Below, in pieces: positions 16,451-24,886 of a stretch of 64,000 bases of DNA; the first letter of the stretch is position 1; each line of letters starts with the position of its first letter. The DNA comes from Micromonospora eburnea. Lineage in GTDB: Bacteria; Actinomycetota; Actinomycetes; Mycobacteriales; Micromonosporaceae. The notes under the pieces were generated by a model. That model had not been told where the DNA came from and made no database searches. It saw nothing but the letters and a program-made list of their open reading frames with translations. The position numbers and the translations under genes are program-made. The stretch spans positions 310,001 to 374,000 of the forward strand of contig NZ_FMHY01000002.1 of NCBI RefSeq assembly GCF_900090225.1, read 5' to 3'.

Positions 16451-17029
16451 TCAGCGGGCCTGCAGCGCGTCGAGGCCGATCGCCATGGCGATGACCAACC
16501 GCCGGTCGATCTGCGGGTTCTGGATCTCGACGAGGTACCGGTCGCGGAGGCCCCACTTCTTGACGACCGAGAACACCGGCTGGCCGCCGGCCACGAAGTC
16601 GAAGTGGTAGGGCAGCCAGGAGAGCGAGTCGACGAACCGGCGCAGCAGCGCCACCGGGAGGCTGCGCTCCTGTCCGGTGATCGCGGGCAGGCCGGCCTGC
16701 TCGACGTGCCAGGTGGAGCGCAGCAGCGACTGGGCGAAGTCCTTGCGGAACAGACCGATCGGGGTGCCGGAGTGGTCGGTCACGTCGTACGTGGCGCCGA
16801 GATCGAGCCGCTGGCGGGCCTTGAAGCCGAGCAGCGGGGTCTGCTTGGAGTCGTCGGTGTAGATGGTCACCTGCTCCTTGAACGCGAGCCGCTTCTGCTG
16901 CGCGAACGCGAGCAGTCCGCCCTCGGAGCCGTCCGGCGCCACCGAGTGGACCTCGTACTGGTTGACCATCATCCGGATCCGCTGGCGGATGAGGAACTGG
17001 TGCTGGGTCTGCAAAGTGTCGAGCTGCAC
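16451..17029 (-). CDS. LURP-one-related / scramblase-like family protein
   Basis: A 192-residue protein of the LURP-one-related tubby/scramblase-like fold. Features are the basic start QHQFLIRQRIRMMVNQYEV, central LLGFKARQRLDLGATYDVTD and the C-terminal FDFVAGGQPVFSVVKKWGLR and DRYLVEIQNPQIDRRLVIAM segments, ending in a hydrophobic helix. GTG at 17029 is chosen because AAGGAG lies six bases upstream, although the frame stays open much further. The function is unknown; membrane-phospholipid association is suggested by the family only. Confidence 0.8.
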   Translation of the reverse strand: MQLDTLQTQHQFLIRQRIRMMVNQYEVHSVAPDGSEGGLLAFAQQKRLAFKEQVTIYTDDSKQTPLLGFKARQRLDLGATYDVTDHSGTPIGLFRKDFAQSLLRSTWHVEQAGLPAITGQERSLPVALLRRFVDSLSWLPYHFDFVAGGQPVFSVVKKWGLRDRYLVEIQNPQIDRRLVIAMAIGLDALQAR

Positions 17030-17099
17030 AAGATCTCCTTCGATTGACGAACGCCGGAGTTTCGCACAGTTCGGTGCTCGGCGTACGCCCCAGATCCCG

Positions 17100-19636
17100 T
17101 CACACCGCCGGCTCGGGCGAGGTGAGATCGCTGCCCGCCGGCGTCCCCGGTGCTCCGGGGGAGCCGTCGGCCGCGGCCAGGTTGGCCAACACCACGTCGA
17201 GGACCCGGACCGCACCGGCCTTGGAGAGCGGGTTGTTGCCGTTGCCGCACTTCGGGGACTGGACGCAGGACGGGCATCCCGACTCGCAGCCGCACTCGGC
17301 GATCGCGTCACGGGTGGCACGCAGCCACGCCGCCGCCGTCCCGTACGCCCGCTCGGCGAAGCCCGCCCCGCCGGGGTGGCCGTCGTACACGAAGACGGTG
17401 GGCGCCTCGGTGTCCGGGTGCACGGCGGTCGACAGTCCGCCGATGTCCCACCGGTCACAGGTCGCCATCAGCGGCAGCAGGCCGATCGCGGCGTGCTCGG
17501 CGGCGTGCAGGGCGCCCGAAACGTCGGCGGGCTCCACCCCGGCGAGCGCCAGGGACTCCGGGGAGAGGGTGAACCAGACAGCGACGGTGCGCAGCTCGCG
17601 GGCGGGCAGGTCCAGCGGCCGGGTGTCGATCACCTCGCCGGTGGCGATCCGCCGCCGCTGGTACGACACCACCTGGCTGGTCACGTCCACCTCGCCGAGG
17701 AAGAGCCCGACCGGCCCGGCGTCCACGTACGACCGGACCGACGCCACGGACAGCGAGGTGACGTCCCGGGCATGGGTGGACCAGTCCGGCTCCTCGGCGT
17801 GCACCAGCGCGCACCCGTCGGCCAGGTCGAGCGAGTCGACCACGTACGAGACGCCCTGGTGCAGGTGGACCGCGCCGGGATGGAGGAGGAAGTGCGAGGA
17901 GCCGCCGTCGACGGTGCCGAGCAGCCGTCCGGTGGACGCCTCGACCACGCAGACCGGTGCCCCGTCCTCGCCGCGCAGATCGACCTCGGGGCGTTCCCGG
18001 TGCCGCCAGTACCAGCCGGTGGGCCGTTGCCGCAGGGCGCCGGCCCCGACCAGCGAGTCGACCGCCTCCTTCGCTCCCGCCCCGAAGAGCTCCAGGTCGG
18101 CCGGGGTGAGCGGGGCCTCGAATGCGGCGCAGGCGAGCTGTGGGGCGAGCACGTACGGGTTGGCCGGGTCGAGCACGGTCGCCTCGACGGGCCGCCCGAA
18201 GAGCGCCTCCGGGTGGTGCACCAGGTAGGTGTCGAGCGGGTCGTCCCGGGCGACGAGCACCGCGAGGGCCTCGTCGCCGGACCGGCCGGCCCGTCCCGCC
18301 TGCTGCCAGAGCGACGCCCGGGTGCCGGGCCAGCCGCAGATCAGGACCGTGTCCAGCCCGACCAGGTCGACGCCGAGTTCGAGGGCGTTGGTGGAGGCGA
18401 GCCCCAGCAGGTCGCCGCGCAGCAGCGCGCGTTCCAGCTCGCGCCGCTCCTCCCGCAGGTAGCCGCCCCGGTAGGCGGCCACCCGGTCACCCAGCCCGGG
18501 CACCGCCTCGTCCAGCGACCGTCGGGCGTTCGCGGCGACCACCTCGGCGCCGCGTCGGGACCGGACGAAGGCGAGCGTGCGGACCCCCTCGACGACGCTG
18601 TCGGCGAGCAGGTCGGCGGTCTCCCGCAGCGCGGACCGCCGGACCGGAGCGAGGTCCGCGATCTCCTCGACCGCCGATGAGGGGGGCAGCAGCGGCGGCT
18701 CCCACAGCGCGAAGGTCACCCCGCCCCGCGGCGAGGTGTCCTCGGTGACGGCCGCGACCGGCAGGCCGGTGAGCCGTTCGGCCGCCGCCGCCGGGTCGCC
18801 CGACGTCGCCGAGGCCAGCACGAATACCGGCGAGCCGGCGGGCACCGCACCGGTGCCGCGGCGCGAGCCGCCGCGCGCCTGTGTGGGAGTGAGCGCCTGT
18901 GCGGGGGTACGGCCGCCGTACTTCGCGCACTGTCGGCGTAGCCGGCGCAACACGTGCGCCACGTGTGAGCCGAACACGCCGCGGTAGGTGTGGCACTCGT
19001 CGACCACCACGTACGTTAGCCGGCGCAGGAACCCGGACCACTGGGCGTGCCCGGGCAGGATGCCGTGGTGCAGCATGTCCGGGTTGGTCAGCACGAACCG
19101 GGAGTGCTGGCGGATCCAGTCCCGCTCGGCGCGCGGGGTGTCCCCGTCGTAGCAGGCCGGGCGTACCCCGTCGAGCTCCAGCTCGGCGACGGCGCGTAAC
19201 TGGTCGGCGGCGAGCGCCTTGGTCGGGGCCAGATAGAGCACGGTGGCGCGCGGGTCGGCCAGCAGCGCGGCCAGTGCCGGCAGTTGGTACGCCAGCGACT
19301 TGCCGGACGCCGTCCCGGTGGCCAGCACCACGTGCTGCCCGGCGTACGCCAGCTCGGCGGCCTCGGCCTGGTGCCGCCACGGGGCGTCCACCCCGCGCCG
19401 GGCGAACGCCGCCCGCAGCTCCGCGGGGACCCACGCCGGCCAGGGGCCGGCGTGCCGGCGCGGGCCGGCACCCGCTCGACGTGGGTGACCGGGTCGGTGG
19501 CGTGCCGGGCGCGCAGCCGACGCAGCAGCTCGGCCGGCGGCTGCCCGGAGCCATTGCGCGGGGACCCGGCGCCGGACGAGGGCGTCAGGCCGTGGCGCGG
19601 CGGCGGACTCGCCGAGCTGATGCCGTCGATGGTCAC
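17100..19636 (-). CDS. DEAD/DEAH box helicase with DUF1998 and Cys-rich end; apparent 1-nt frameshift
   Basis: An Rv3649-type superfamily 2 helicase. The intact downstream frame (17100-19391) encodes ATGTASGKS (motif I), VVDECHTYRG (motif II, DECH), VLASATS (motif III) and motif VI QQAGRAGRSG, then DUF1998 with CGCESGCPSCV, a probable metal-binding cluster. The true N-terminus (HATDPVTHVERVPARAGTPA) is in another frame; the two join only if one C is added in the CCCC run at 19443-19446. GTG 19636 is my best upstream start. Either a sequencing error or a real shortening to an internal GTG at 19391 explains this. The gene precedes bldG, as in Streptomyces. It probably acts in DNA repair or nucleic acid remodelling. 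Confidence 0.85.
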
Positions 19637-19771
19637 GTCCTGCACCTTCGGAAACGCGAATCGGGGTGATGAAATGCGGGGGGCCTGGGTAAAAGGGTGC
19701 CTCGGCCGGTGAACACGGGCATTCCGGCGGAGATGGTTAGATGCCCAGGAGAGCTTACCGAGGAGGGGCCG

Positions 19772-20128
19772 ATGGAGCTGTCGCTGGCGACCCGCACCGT
19801 GGGGGAGCACACGGTGCTCGAGGTCGGCGGTGAGGTGGACGTGTACACCGCGCCACGCCTGCGGGAACGGCTCCTCGAACTGATCGACGGCGGCGCTCGC
19901 CGGGTCGTGGTCGACCTGGGGCGGGTGGATTTTCTCGATTCGACCGGCCTCGGCGTGCTGGTCGGCGCACTGAAGCGGCTCCGCTCGGCGGATGGCTCCT
20001 TCGCCCTGGTCTGCGACAAGGAGCCGCTACTCAAGATCTTCCGGATCACCGCGCTGGACCAGGTCTTCCCGCTGCATCCCACGGTTGATGCGGCGGTCGG
20101 CGCCGACCCGACCGGCGCCGGCGCGTGA
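19772..20128 (+). CDS. bldG: anti-sigma factor antagonist, BldG orthologue
   Basis: A 118-residue STAS-domain protein. [19 protein letters not shown] carries the phosphorylatable serine S57, the same position as in Streptomyces BldG. Unphosphorylated BldG-type proteins bind anti-sigma kinases and free sigma factors; in Streptomyces this governs aerial growth and antibiotics (family knowledge). GAGGAGGGG lies just before the ATG, and TTAGAT at 19736-19741 may be a -10. The neighbours (helicase upstream, kinase-like partner and pyrophosphatase downstream) match the S. coelicolor bldG locus. The next gene starts within its stop codon. Confidence 0.93.
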   Translation: MELSLATRTVGEHTVLEVGGEVDVYTAPRLRERLLELIDGGARRVVVDLGRVDFLDSTGLGVLVGALKRLRSADGSFALVCDKEPLLKIFRITALDQVFPLHPTVDAAVGADPTGAGA

Positions 20129-20562
20129 TGGCGACGGTCAAGCTCTCCTTCTCGCCGGCCCCGGTGCACGTCCGCACCGCACGCCTGGTCGGCGTCGCGG
20201 TGGCCCGGCGGGCCGGCGTACGCGAGGACCTGCTTGACGAGGTGCGCCTGGCGATCGGTGAGGCGTGCACCCGCGCGGTCGCCCTGCACCGGCAGTACGG
20301 GCTGTCCGATCCGGTGCTGGTGGAGATGTCCGACAGCGGGGCGTACTCGGTCCGGGTGGTGGACCGGGCGCCGATCGAGGCGGGCATCGGTCTCGCCGCC
20401 CTGCCCCCGGACGAGCTGGCCAAGGAGTCGCTCAGCGAGGATGCGTTGACCACCGGGGTAGGCTTCGCCCTGCTCGCCGGTTTTGTCGAGGACCTCCAGG
20501 TGCGCCCGGTCGACGAGGGTGTCGGCACCGAGGTCCGGATGGTGTGGCCGGCCGGCCACTGA
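20128..20562 (+). CDS. RsbW-like ATP-binding protein, BldG partner, with degenerate N box
   Basis: A 144-residue HATPase_c_2 protein, counterpart of SCO3548 downstream of bldG. The end GVGFALLAGFVEDLQV fits the G2 box. The N box is EACTRAVALH, where the magnesium-binding Asn of E-x-x-x-N is Arg, and the G1 box DRAPIE lacks the usual glycines. Kinase activity is therefore doubtful, and the protein may act only by binding BldG or a sigma factor. ATG 20128 overlaps the bldG stop; a GTG three bases earlier is also possible. The pair is followed by a strong hairpin. Confidence 0.82.
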   Translation: MATVKLSFSPAPVHVRTARLVGVAVARRAGVREDLLDEVRLAIGEACTRAVALHRQYGLSDPVLVEMSDSGAYSVRVVDRAPIEAGIGLAALPPDELAKESLSEDALTTGVGFALLAGFVEDLQVRPVDEGVGTEVRMVWPAGH

Positions 20563-20578
20563 CCCGAGATCTTGTCGC

Positions 20579-20609
20579 AGGCCGCGTTCCCGCCCGGGGA
20601 ACGCGGCCT
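20579..20609 (+). terminator. hairpin terminator of the bldG pair
   Basis: A perfect 12-bp stem (AGGCCGCGTTCC at 20579-20590 with GGAACGCGGCCT at 20598-20609) has a 7-base loop and begins 17 bases after the stop of the BldG partner gene. Confidence 0.7.
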
Positions 20610-20879
20610 CGTCGTGCTGCCCCGGCCATATATCAGATTTTTTCGCATAGCACAGCGACGTAGATCATCGGGACACGGTGCCCCTCGGTGTGACCCTCAA
20701 CACGCCGGAGGGCTACAGTACCCGGGTTATCAGCAAGTGATCCGTCCCGCAGCCAGCGGGAATGGGTGTTCATCGCTGGTCCGCCGGGGTGGGTTGGCGC
20801 GCGCTTGCGAGTCCGCATCCAGGCGTCGGTTCGTGCGTCTCCACGGATCGGCGCGAGTGTTCGGTACAGGAGGACATAG
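20610..20879 (+). promoter_or_regulatory. promoter and leader region of the pyrophosphatase gene
   Basis: A locally AT-rich patch, ATATATCAGATTTTTTCGCAT near 20628-20648, stands out in the GC-rich surroundings and is the likely promoter zone. The following 230 bases up to the ATG contain no convincing gene, and an AGGAGG ribosome site lies at about 20869-20874. Confidence 0.4.
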
Positions 20880-23258
20880 ATGTCCGGGACCTTGGCCGCC
20901 GACGGCGGCGCTCTGTCCCTTACCGGAGCCAACGTGACTTACGTCGTCATCGCCGCGGTCATCGCGCTGGTGGCGCTCGTCTTCGCCGCCACCCTTACCA
21001 GGGCGGTGCTGGCAGCCGGTACGGGCACCAAGAACATGCAGGAGATCTCCGGGGCCGTGCAGGAGGGCGCCTCGGCGTACCTGCTGCGGCAGTTCCGCAC
21101 CCTGGCGATCTTCGTGGTCATCGCCGTCGTGCTGCTGTTCCTGCTGCCGGTGCACGACACCGACGGCAACCAGACCCTGGTGAAGATCGGCCGGTCGGCG
21201 TTCTTCGTGGTGGGCGCCGGGTTCAGCGCGTTCATCGGCGGCGCCGGTATGTGGCTGGCCACCCGCGCCAACCTGCGGGTCGCCGCCGCCGCCCGGGAAC
21301 GGGAAGGCGGGCGCGAGGGCGCCATGAAGATCGCCTTCCGGACCGGTGGCGTGGTCGGCTTCCTCACCGTCGGCCTCGGTCTCTTCGGCGCCGCGCTGGT
21401 CGTCCTCCTCTACAAGGGTGACGCCCCGACCGTGCTGGAGGGCTTCGGCTTCGGCGCCGCGCTGCTCGCCATGTTCATGCGGGTCGGCGGCGGCATCTTC
21501 ACCAAGGCCGCCGACGTCGGCGCCGACCTGGTCGGCAAGGTCGAGCAGGGCATCCCGGAGGACGACCCGCGTAACGCGGCCACCATCGCCGACAACGTGG
21601 GTGACAACGTGGGTGACTGCGCCGGCATGGCCGCCGACCTCTTCGAGTCGTACGCGGTCACCCTGGTCGCCGCGCTGATCCTGGGCCGGGCCGCGTTCGG
21701 CAACGAGGGCCTGGTCCTGCCGCTGATCATCTCCACGATCGGCGTGCTGGTGGCGATCGTCGGGGTCTTCATCACCCGGCTGCGCGCCTCCGACCGCAAC
21801 GGGCTGACCGCGATCAACCGGGCCTTCTACCTGTCCGCCCTGGTGTCCGCGGTGCTGGTGGCGATCGCCGTGTTCGGCTACCTGAAGCCGACCTGGGCGG
21901 ACCTGCTCGGCGACAACTGGCGCGAGACGCTCAACGTCACCGGCGGCGAGCCGCCGCTCGGCCCGCGCGGGCTGGCCATCGGCGCGGTGCTGATCGGCAT
22001 CGTGCTGGCCGCCGCGATCCAGGCGCTCACCGGCTACTTCACCGAGACCAACCGGCGCCCGGTGCAGGACATCGGCAAGAGCTCGCAGACCGGCGCGGCC
22101 ACCGTAATCCTCGCCGGCATCAGCGTCGGCCTGGAGTCGGCGGTCTACTCGGCGCTGCTGATCGGTGCCGGCGTCTTCGGCGCGTTCCTGCTCGGCGGCA
22201 GCTCCATCACCCTGTCGCTGTTCGCGGTCGCGCTGGCCGGCACCGGCCTGCTCACCACCGTCGGCGTGATCGTCGCGATGGACACCTTCGGCCCGATCTC
22301 CGACAACGCGCAGGGCGTGGCCGAGATGTCCGGCGACATCGACGAGCACGGCGCGCGGACGCTGACCGAGCTGGACGCGGTCGGCAACACCACCAAGGCG
22401 ATCACCAAGGGCATCGCGATCGCCACCGCGGTGCTGGCCGCGACCGCGCTGTTCGGCTCGTACACCGACACGCTGCGCAGCTCGTACTCGGACGCGGGCG
22501 TGGGCGACGTGGGTGCCGAGATCCTCAACGCGCTCAACGTGGCCAACCCCCGCAACCTGGTCGGCCTGATCGTCGGCGCGGCGGTGGTCTTCCTCTTCTC
22601 CGGCCTGGCCATCAACGCGGTCTCCCGCTCGGCCGGCGCAGTTGTGATGGAGGTACGCCGGCAGTTCCGCGAGCTGCCCGGCATCATGGACCGCACCCAG
22701 CGCCCCGAGTACGGCAAGGTCGTCGACATCTGCACCCGGGACGCGCAGCGCGAGCTGATGACCCCCGGTCTGCTGGCCATCATGGCGCCGATCGCGGTCG
22801 GCTTCGGCCTCGGCCCGGGTGCGCTGGCGTCGTACCTGGCCGGCGCGATCGGGGCGGGCACGTTGATGGCGGTCTTCCTGGCCAACTCCGGCGGCGCCTG
22901 GGACAACGGCAAGAAGCTGGTGGAGGACGGCGCGTACGGCGGCAAGGGCTCCGAATCGCACGCCGCCACCGTCATCGGTGACACCGTCGGCGACCCCTTC
23001 AAGGACACCGCCGGTCCGGCGATCAACCCGCTGATCAAGGTGATGAACCTGGTCTCGCTGCTGATCGCGCCGGCCGTGGTGGCCTGGAGCGTGGGCGCGG
23101 ACAAGAACACCGGCCTGCGGGTCACGGTCGCCCTGGTGGCCGCGCTGGTCATCGTGGTGGCCGTGGTGTTCAGCAAGCGTAAGGGCGTCGCGATGGCCGA
23201 TTCCGGTGACGCCGGCGCGGGCAGCCCGGAGGAGCGGGTGGAGGCGGTCGGCGCCTGA
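20880..23258 (+). CDS. hppA: membrane-bound proton-pumping pyrophosphatase, K+-independent type
   Basis: A 792-residue integral membrane pump that hydrolyses pyrophosphate and moves H+ across the membrane. It has about 16 membrane helices and the substrate motif GGGIFTKAADVGADLVGKVE followed by DDPRNAATIADNVGDNVGD, plus DNAQGVAEMS. The diagnostic position reads GNTTKAITKG: lysine instead of alanine marks the K+-insensitive class, which pumps protons rather than sodium. AGGAGG precedes the ATG. It lies after bldG as in S. coelicolor (SCO3547) and ends in a hairpin at 23277-23310. Confidence 0.96.
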   Translation: MSGTLAADGGALSLTGANVTYVVIAAVIALVALVFAATLTRAVLAAGTGTKNMQEISGAVQEGASAYLLRQFRTLAIFVVIAVVLLFLLPVHDTDGNQTLVKIGRSAFFVVGAGFSAFIGGAGMWLATRANLRVAAAAREREGGREGAMKIAFRTGGVVGFLTVGLGLFGAALVVLLYKGDAPTVLEGFGFGAALLAMFMRVGGGIFTKAADVGADLVGKVEQGIPEDDPRNAATIADNVGDNVGDCAGMAADLFESYAVTLVAALILGRAAFGNEGLVLPLIISTIGVLVAIVGVFITRLRASDRNGLTAINRAFYLSALVSAVLVAIAVFGYLKPTWADLLGDNWRETLNVTGGEPPLGPRGLAIGAVLIGIVLAAAIQALTGYFTETNRRPVQDIGKSSQTGAATVILAGISVGLESAVYSALLIGAGVFGAFLLGGSSITLSLFAVALAGTGLLTTVGVIVAMDTFGPISDNAQGVAEMSGDIDEHGARTLTELDAVGNTTKAITKGIAIATAVLAATALFGSYTDTLRSSYSDAGVGDVGAEILNALNVANPRNLVGLIVGAAVVFLFSGLAINAVSRSAGAVVMEVRRQFRELPGIMDRTQRPEYGKVVDICTRDAQRELMTPGLLAIMAPIAVGFGLGPGALASYLAGAIGAGTLMAVFLANSGGAWDNGKKLVEDGAYGGKGSESHAATVIGDTVGDPFKDTAGPAINPLIKVMNLVSLLIAPAVVAWSVGADKNTGLRVTVALVAALVIVVAVVFSKRKGVAMADSGDAGAGSPEERVEAVGA

Positions 23259-23276
23259 ACCCGGCGAGACGGTCAG

Positions 23277-23310
23277 GGTTCCCGGTCGGCGTGTCTGCCG
23301 GCCGGGAACC
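23277..23310 (+). terminator. hairpin terminator of hppA
   Basis: A 14-bp stem, GGTTCCCGGTCGGC (23277-23290) with GCCGGCCGGGAACC (23297-23310), contains one G-U pair and a 6-base loop. It starts 19 bases after the hppA stop. Confidence 0.65.
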
Positions 23311-23382
23311 GGCCCGTTCGGCGGCCCGGTGCCCGAAACCTGACCGCTGGCACTTCCACCGGGAGGCCGTACGCTGCTTCGC

Positions 23383-23922
23383 ATGCGTACGCGCCGGGCG
23401 GCAACCGCCGGAAAGCTCACGGTGGTCCTGGCCACGCTCGGTCTCGTCCTCGCCGGGTGCGGCGGCCCCAGCCCCAGGGCCTGGGCCGCGTCGGTCTGCC
23501 AGGCGCTCACCCCGTGGCGCGCCGAGATCAACAAGCTGACCAGCAGCACCCAACAGCAGATGACCGCGCAGACCACCCCCGCGCAGGCCAAGGAGAACCT
23601 GGTCCGGCTCTTCGCCGGGGCCGAGCGGGCCAGCGAGACCGCCCGGCACAAGGTCGAGCAGGCCGGTGTGCCGGAGACCGACCACGGCGAGGAGATCTCC
23701 GCCGGGTTCCGCGCCTCGCTGAGCAAGGTACGCGACGCGTACGGTCGCGCCCGGGCCACCATCGAAGAGCTGGACACCGCTTCGCCCGGCCCGTTCTACG
23801 ACGGGGTGCGGGCCGCGGTGGACACCCTCAACAAGGAGTACGACGCGAGCGCGCTGGACACCAGCAAGCTCAATTCGCCAGAGCTCAAAGAGGCCTTCGA
23901 CGAGGTCCCGGAGTGTCGCTGA
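23383..23922 (+). CDS. small conserved lipoprotein
   Basis: A 179-residue protein exported and lipid-anchored. The basic start MRTRRAATAGK, hydrophobic core and lipobox LAGC (C25) are clear. The mature part is helical and hydrophilic, with SVCQALTPWRAEINKL and VPECR giving a possible disulfide pair. It occupies the conserved slot between hppA and topA in actinomycetes. The next gene overlaps its end by ten bases, so the two are coupled. The function is unknown. Confidence 0.8.
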   Translation: MRTRRAATAGKLTVVLATLGLVLAGCGGPSPRAWAASVCQALTPWRAEINKLTSSTQQQMTAQTTPAQAKENLVRLFAGAERASETARHKVEQAGVPETDHGEEISAGFRASLSKVRDAYGRARATIEELDTASPGPFYDGVRAAVDTLNKEYDASALDTSKLNSPELKEAFDEVPECR

Positions 23923-24521
23923 CGCCGCCATCCCCGAACCCGATCCGCCAGCCCTCGCTGTTCTCCACGGAGGCGGCCGACCCGGCCCTGGCGGACCTGG
24001 CCGGCCTGCTCGCCGGCCCAGCGGAGGCGGTCCGGATGGGCGGCACCGCCCGGATCTCGGTGGTGGTGGCGGCGGCCTGGCGGGTGCACGTGCTGGTGGC
24101 CGAGCTGGACGCGCGGGGCGTGGCGGCGAGCTGGGAGCCGACCGAGGACGGCCGGCACCTGGTCCGCACCGCGTACGCCACCACGCTCGCGCCGCTCGCC
24201 ACGGCCTGGCTGCGCGGCGCGGCGAAGCGGCCCCCGGCCGGCTTCCACCTCAACGGGCGTCGGCTGCGGCTCTGGCTGGCCGCCGCCGGTTCGGCCGACC
24301 CGGCGGGTTTCCGGCTCGGTCTCGGTCCTGCGGAGGAGGAGTGCTGGCCGCGGGTGCGGGTCGCGCTCGCCGCGGTGGGGCTGCCGGCGGCGTTCGTCGA
24401 GCCGGACGAGGGCGGGCCCGCGTACCGGATCGCCGGGCGGCGGCGGGTGGCCCGGCTGGCCGAGCTGGTGGGTGACCGGCCCCGCGCCGCGCCGGCCGCC
24501 GAGTGGCCGGACGCCGGCTGA
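23913..24521 (+). CDS. conserved actinobacterial protein of unknown function
   Basis: A 202-residue soluble protein. The GTG at 23913 overlaps the lipoprotein stop and is followed by PIRQPSLFSTEAADP. Later segments HVLVAELDARGVAASWEPT, RRLRLWLAAAG and AYRIAGRRRVARLAELVG look like an alpha/beta protein with basic patches, so a nucleic-acid partner is possible. I recognise it only as the usual neighbour of topA. No catalytic motif is evident. Confidence 0.7.
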   Translation: MSLTPPSPNPIRQPSLFSTEAADPALADLAGLLAGPAEAVRMGGTARISVVVAAAWRVHVLVAELDARGVAASWEPTEDGRHLVRTAYATTLAPLATAWLRGAAKRPPAGFHLNGRRLRLWLAAAGSADPAGFRLGLGPAEEECWPRVRVALAAVGLPAAFVEPDEGGPAYRIAGRRRVARLAELVGDRPRAAPAAEWPDAG

Positions 24522-24571
24522 GGCTCGGCCGCCGACCTGAGCGCAAGCCCGCCGGCTGTCCGATCCCGGAC

Positions 24572-24587
24572 ACCGCCGCTCGGCGGT
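24572..24587 (+). terminator. short hairpin after the hypothetical gene
   Basis: ACCGCC-GCTC-GGCGGT followed by TTG forms a compact 6-bp stem about 50 bases past the stop at 24521. The remaining 300 bases before topA hold no convincing gene, only the presumed topA promoter. Confidence 0.4.
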
Positions 24588-24886
24588 TTGCCCAGGAAAA
24601 CGGAGCGGTGTCGGTTCGCCCGAGGGTGAGTGATCGTCACAGTGACCTGCTCGACACCCTACCCACGGTGTACGGTGACGCCGTTCGGCGGGTGTCGCCG
24701 CGCGAGCCGGCCCGGCAGTCGCCCGAACCGGACCGTTTGCCGCCCACGAAACCCAAAGCGCGGACGGCGCGTTACGTTGGACATCCGGACCACCCGTGGT
24801 CCGGCTGGTATGACCATGCCCGAAACGGGCAGTGGGCAAGACGGCCCGGGCACGGGCCGAACGCAGGAGTGAGGTCGGGGAGAGAC

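Noticed and set aside
15194..17047. Repeat-containing protein (RPARDRAVRPGIAPSG type) through the minisatellite
   Set aside because: A 20-bp repeat without stops opens all frames; no frame has a ribosome site or continues into a plausible protein.
20730..23777. 1015-codon minus-strand frame over hppA
   Set aside because: It is the antisense shadow of the pyrophosphatase and spans an intergenic terminator.
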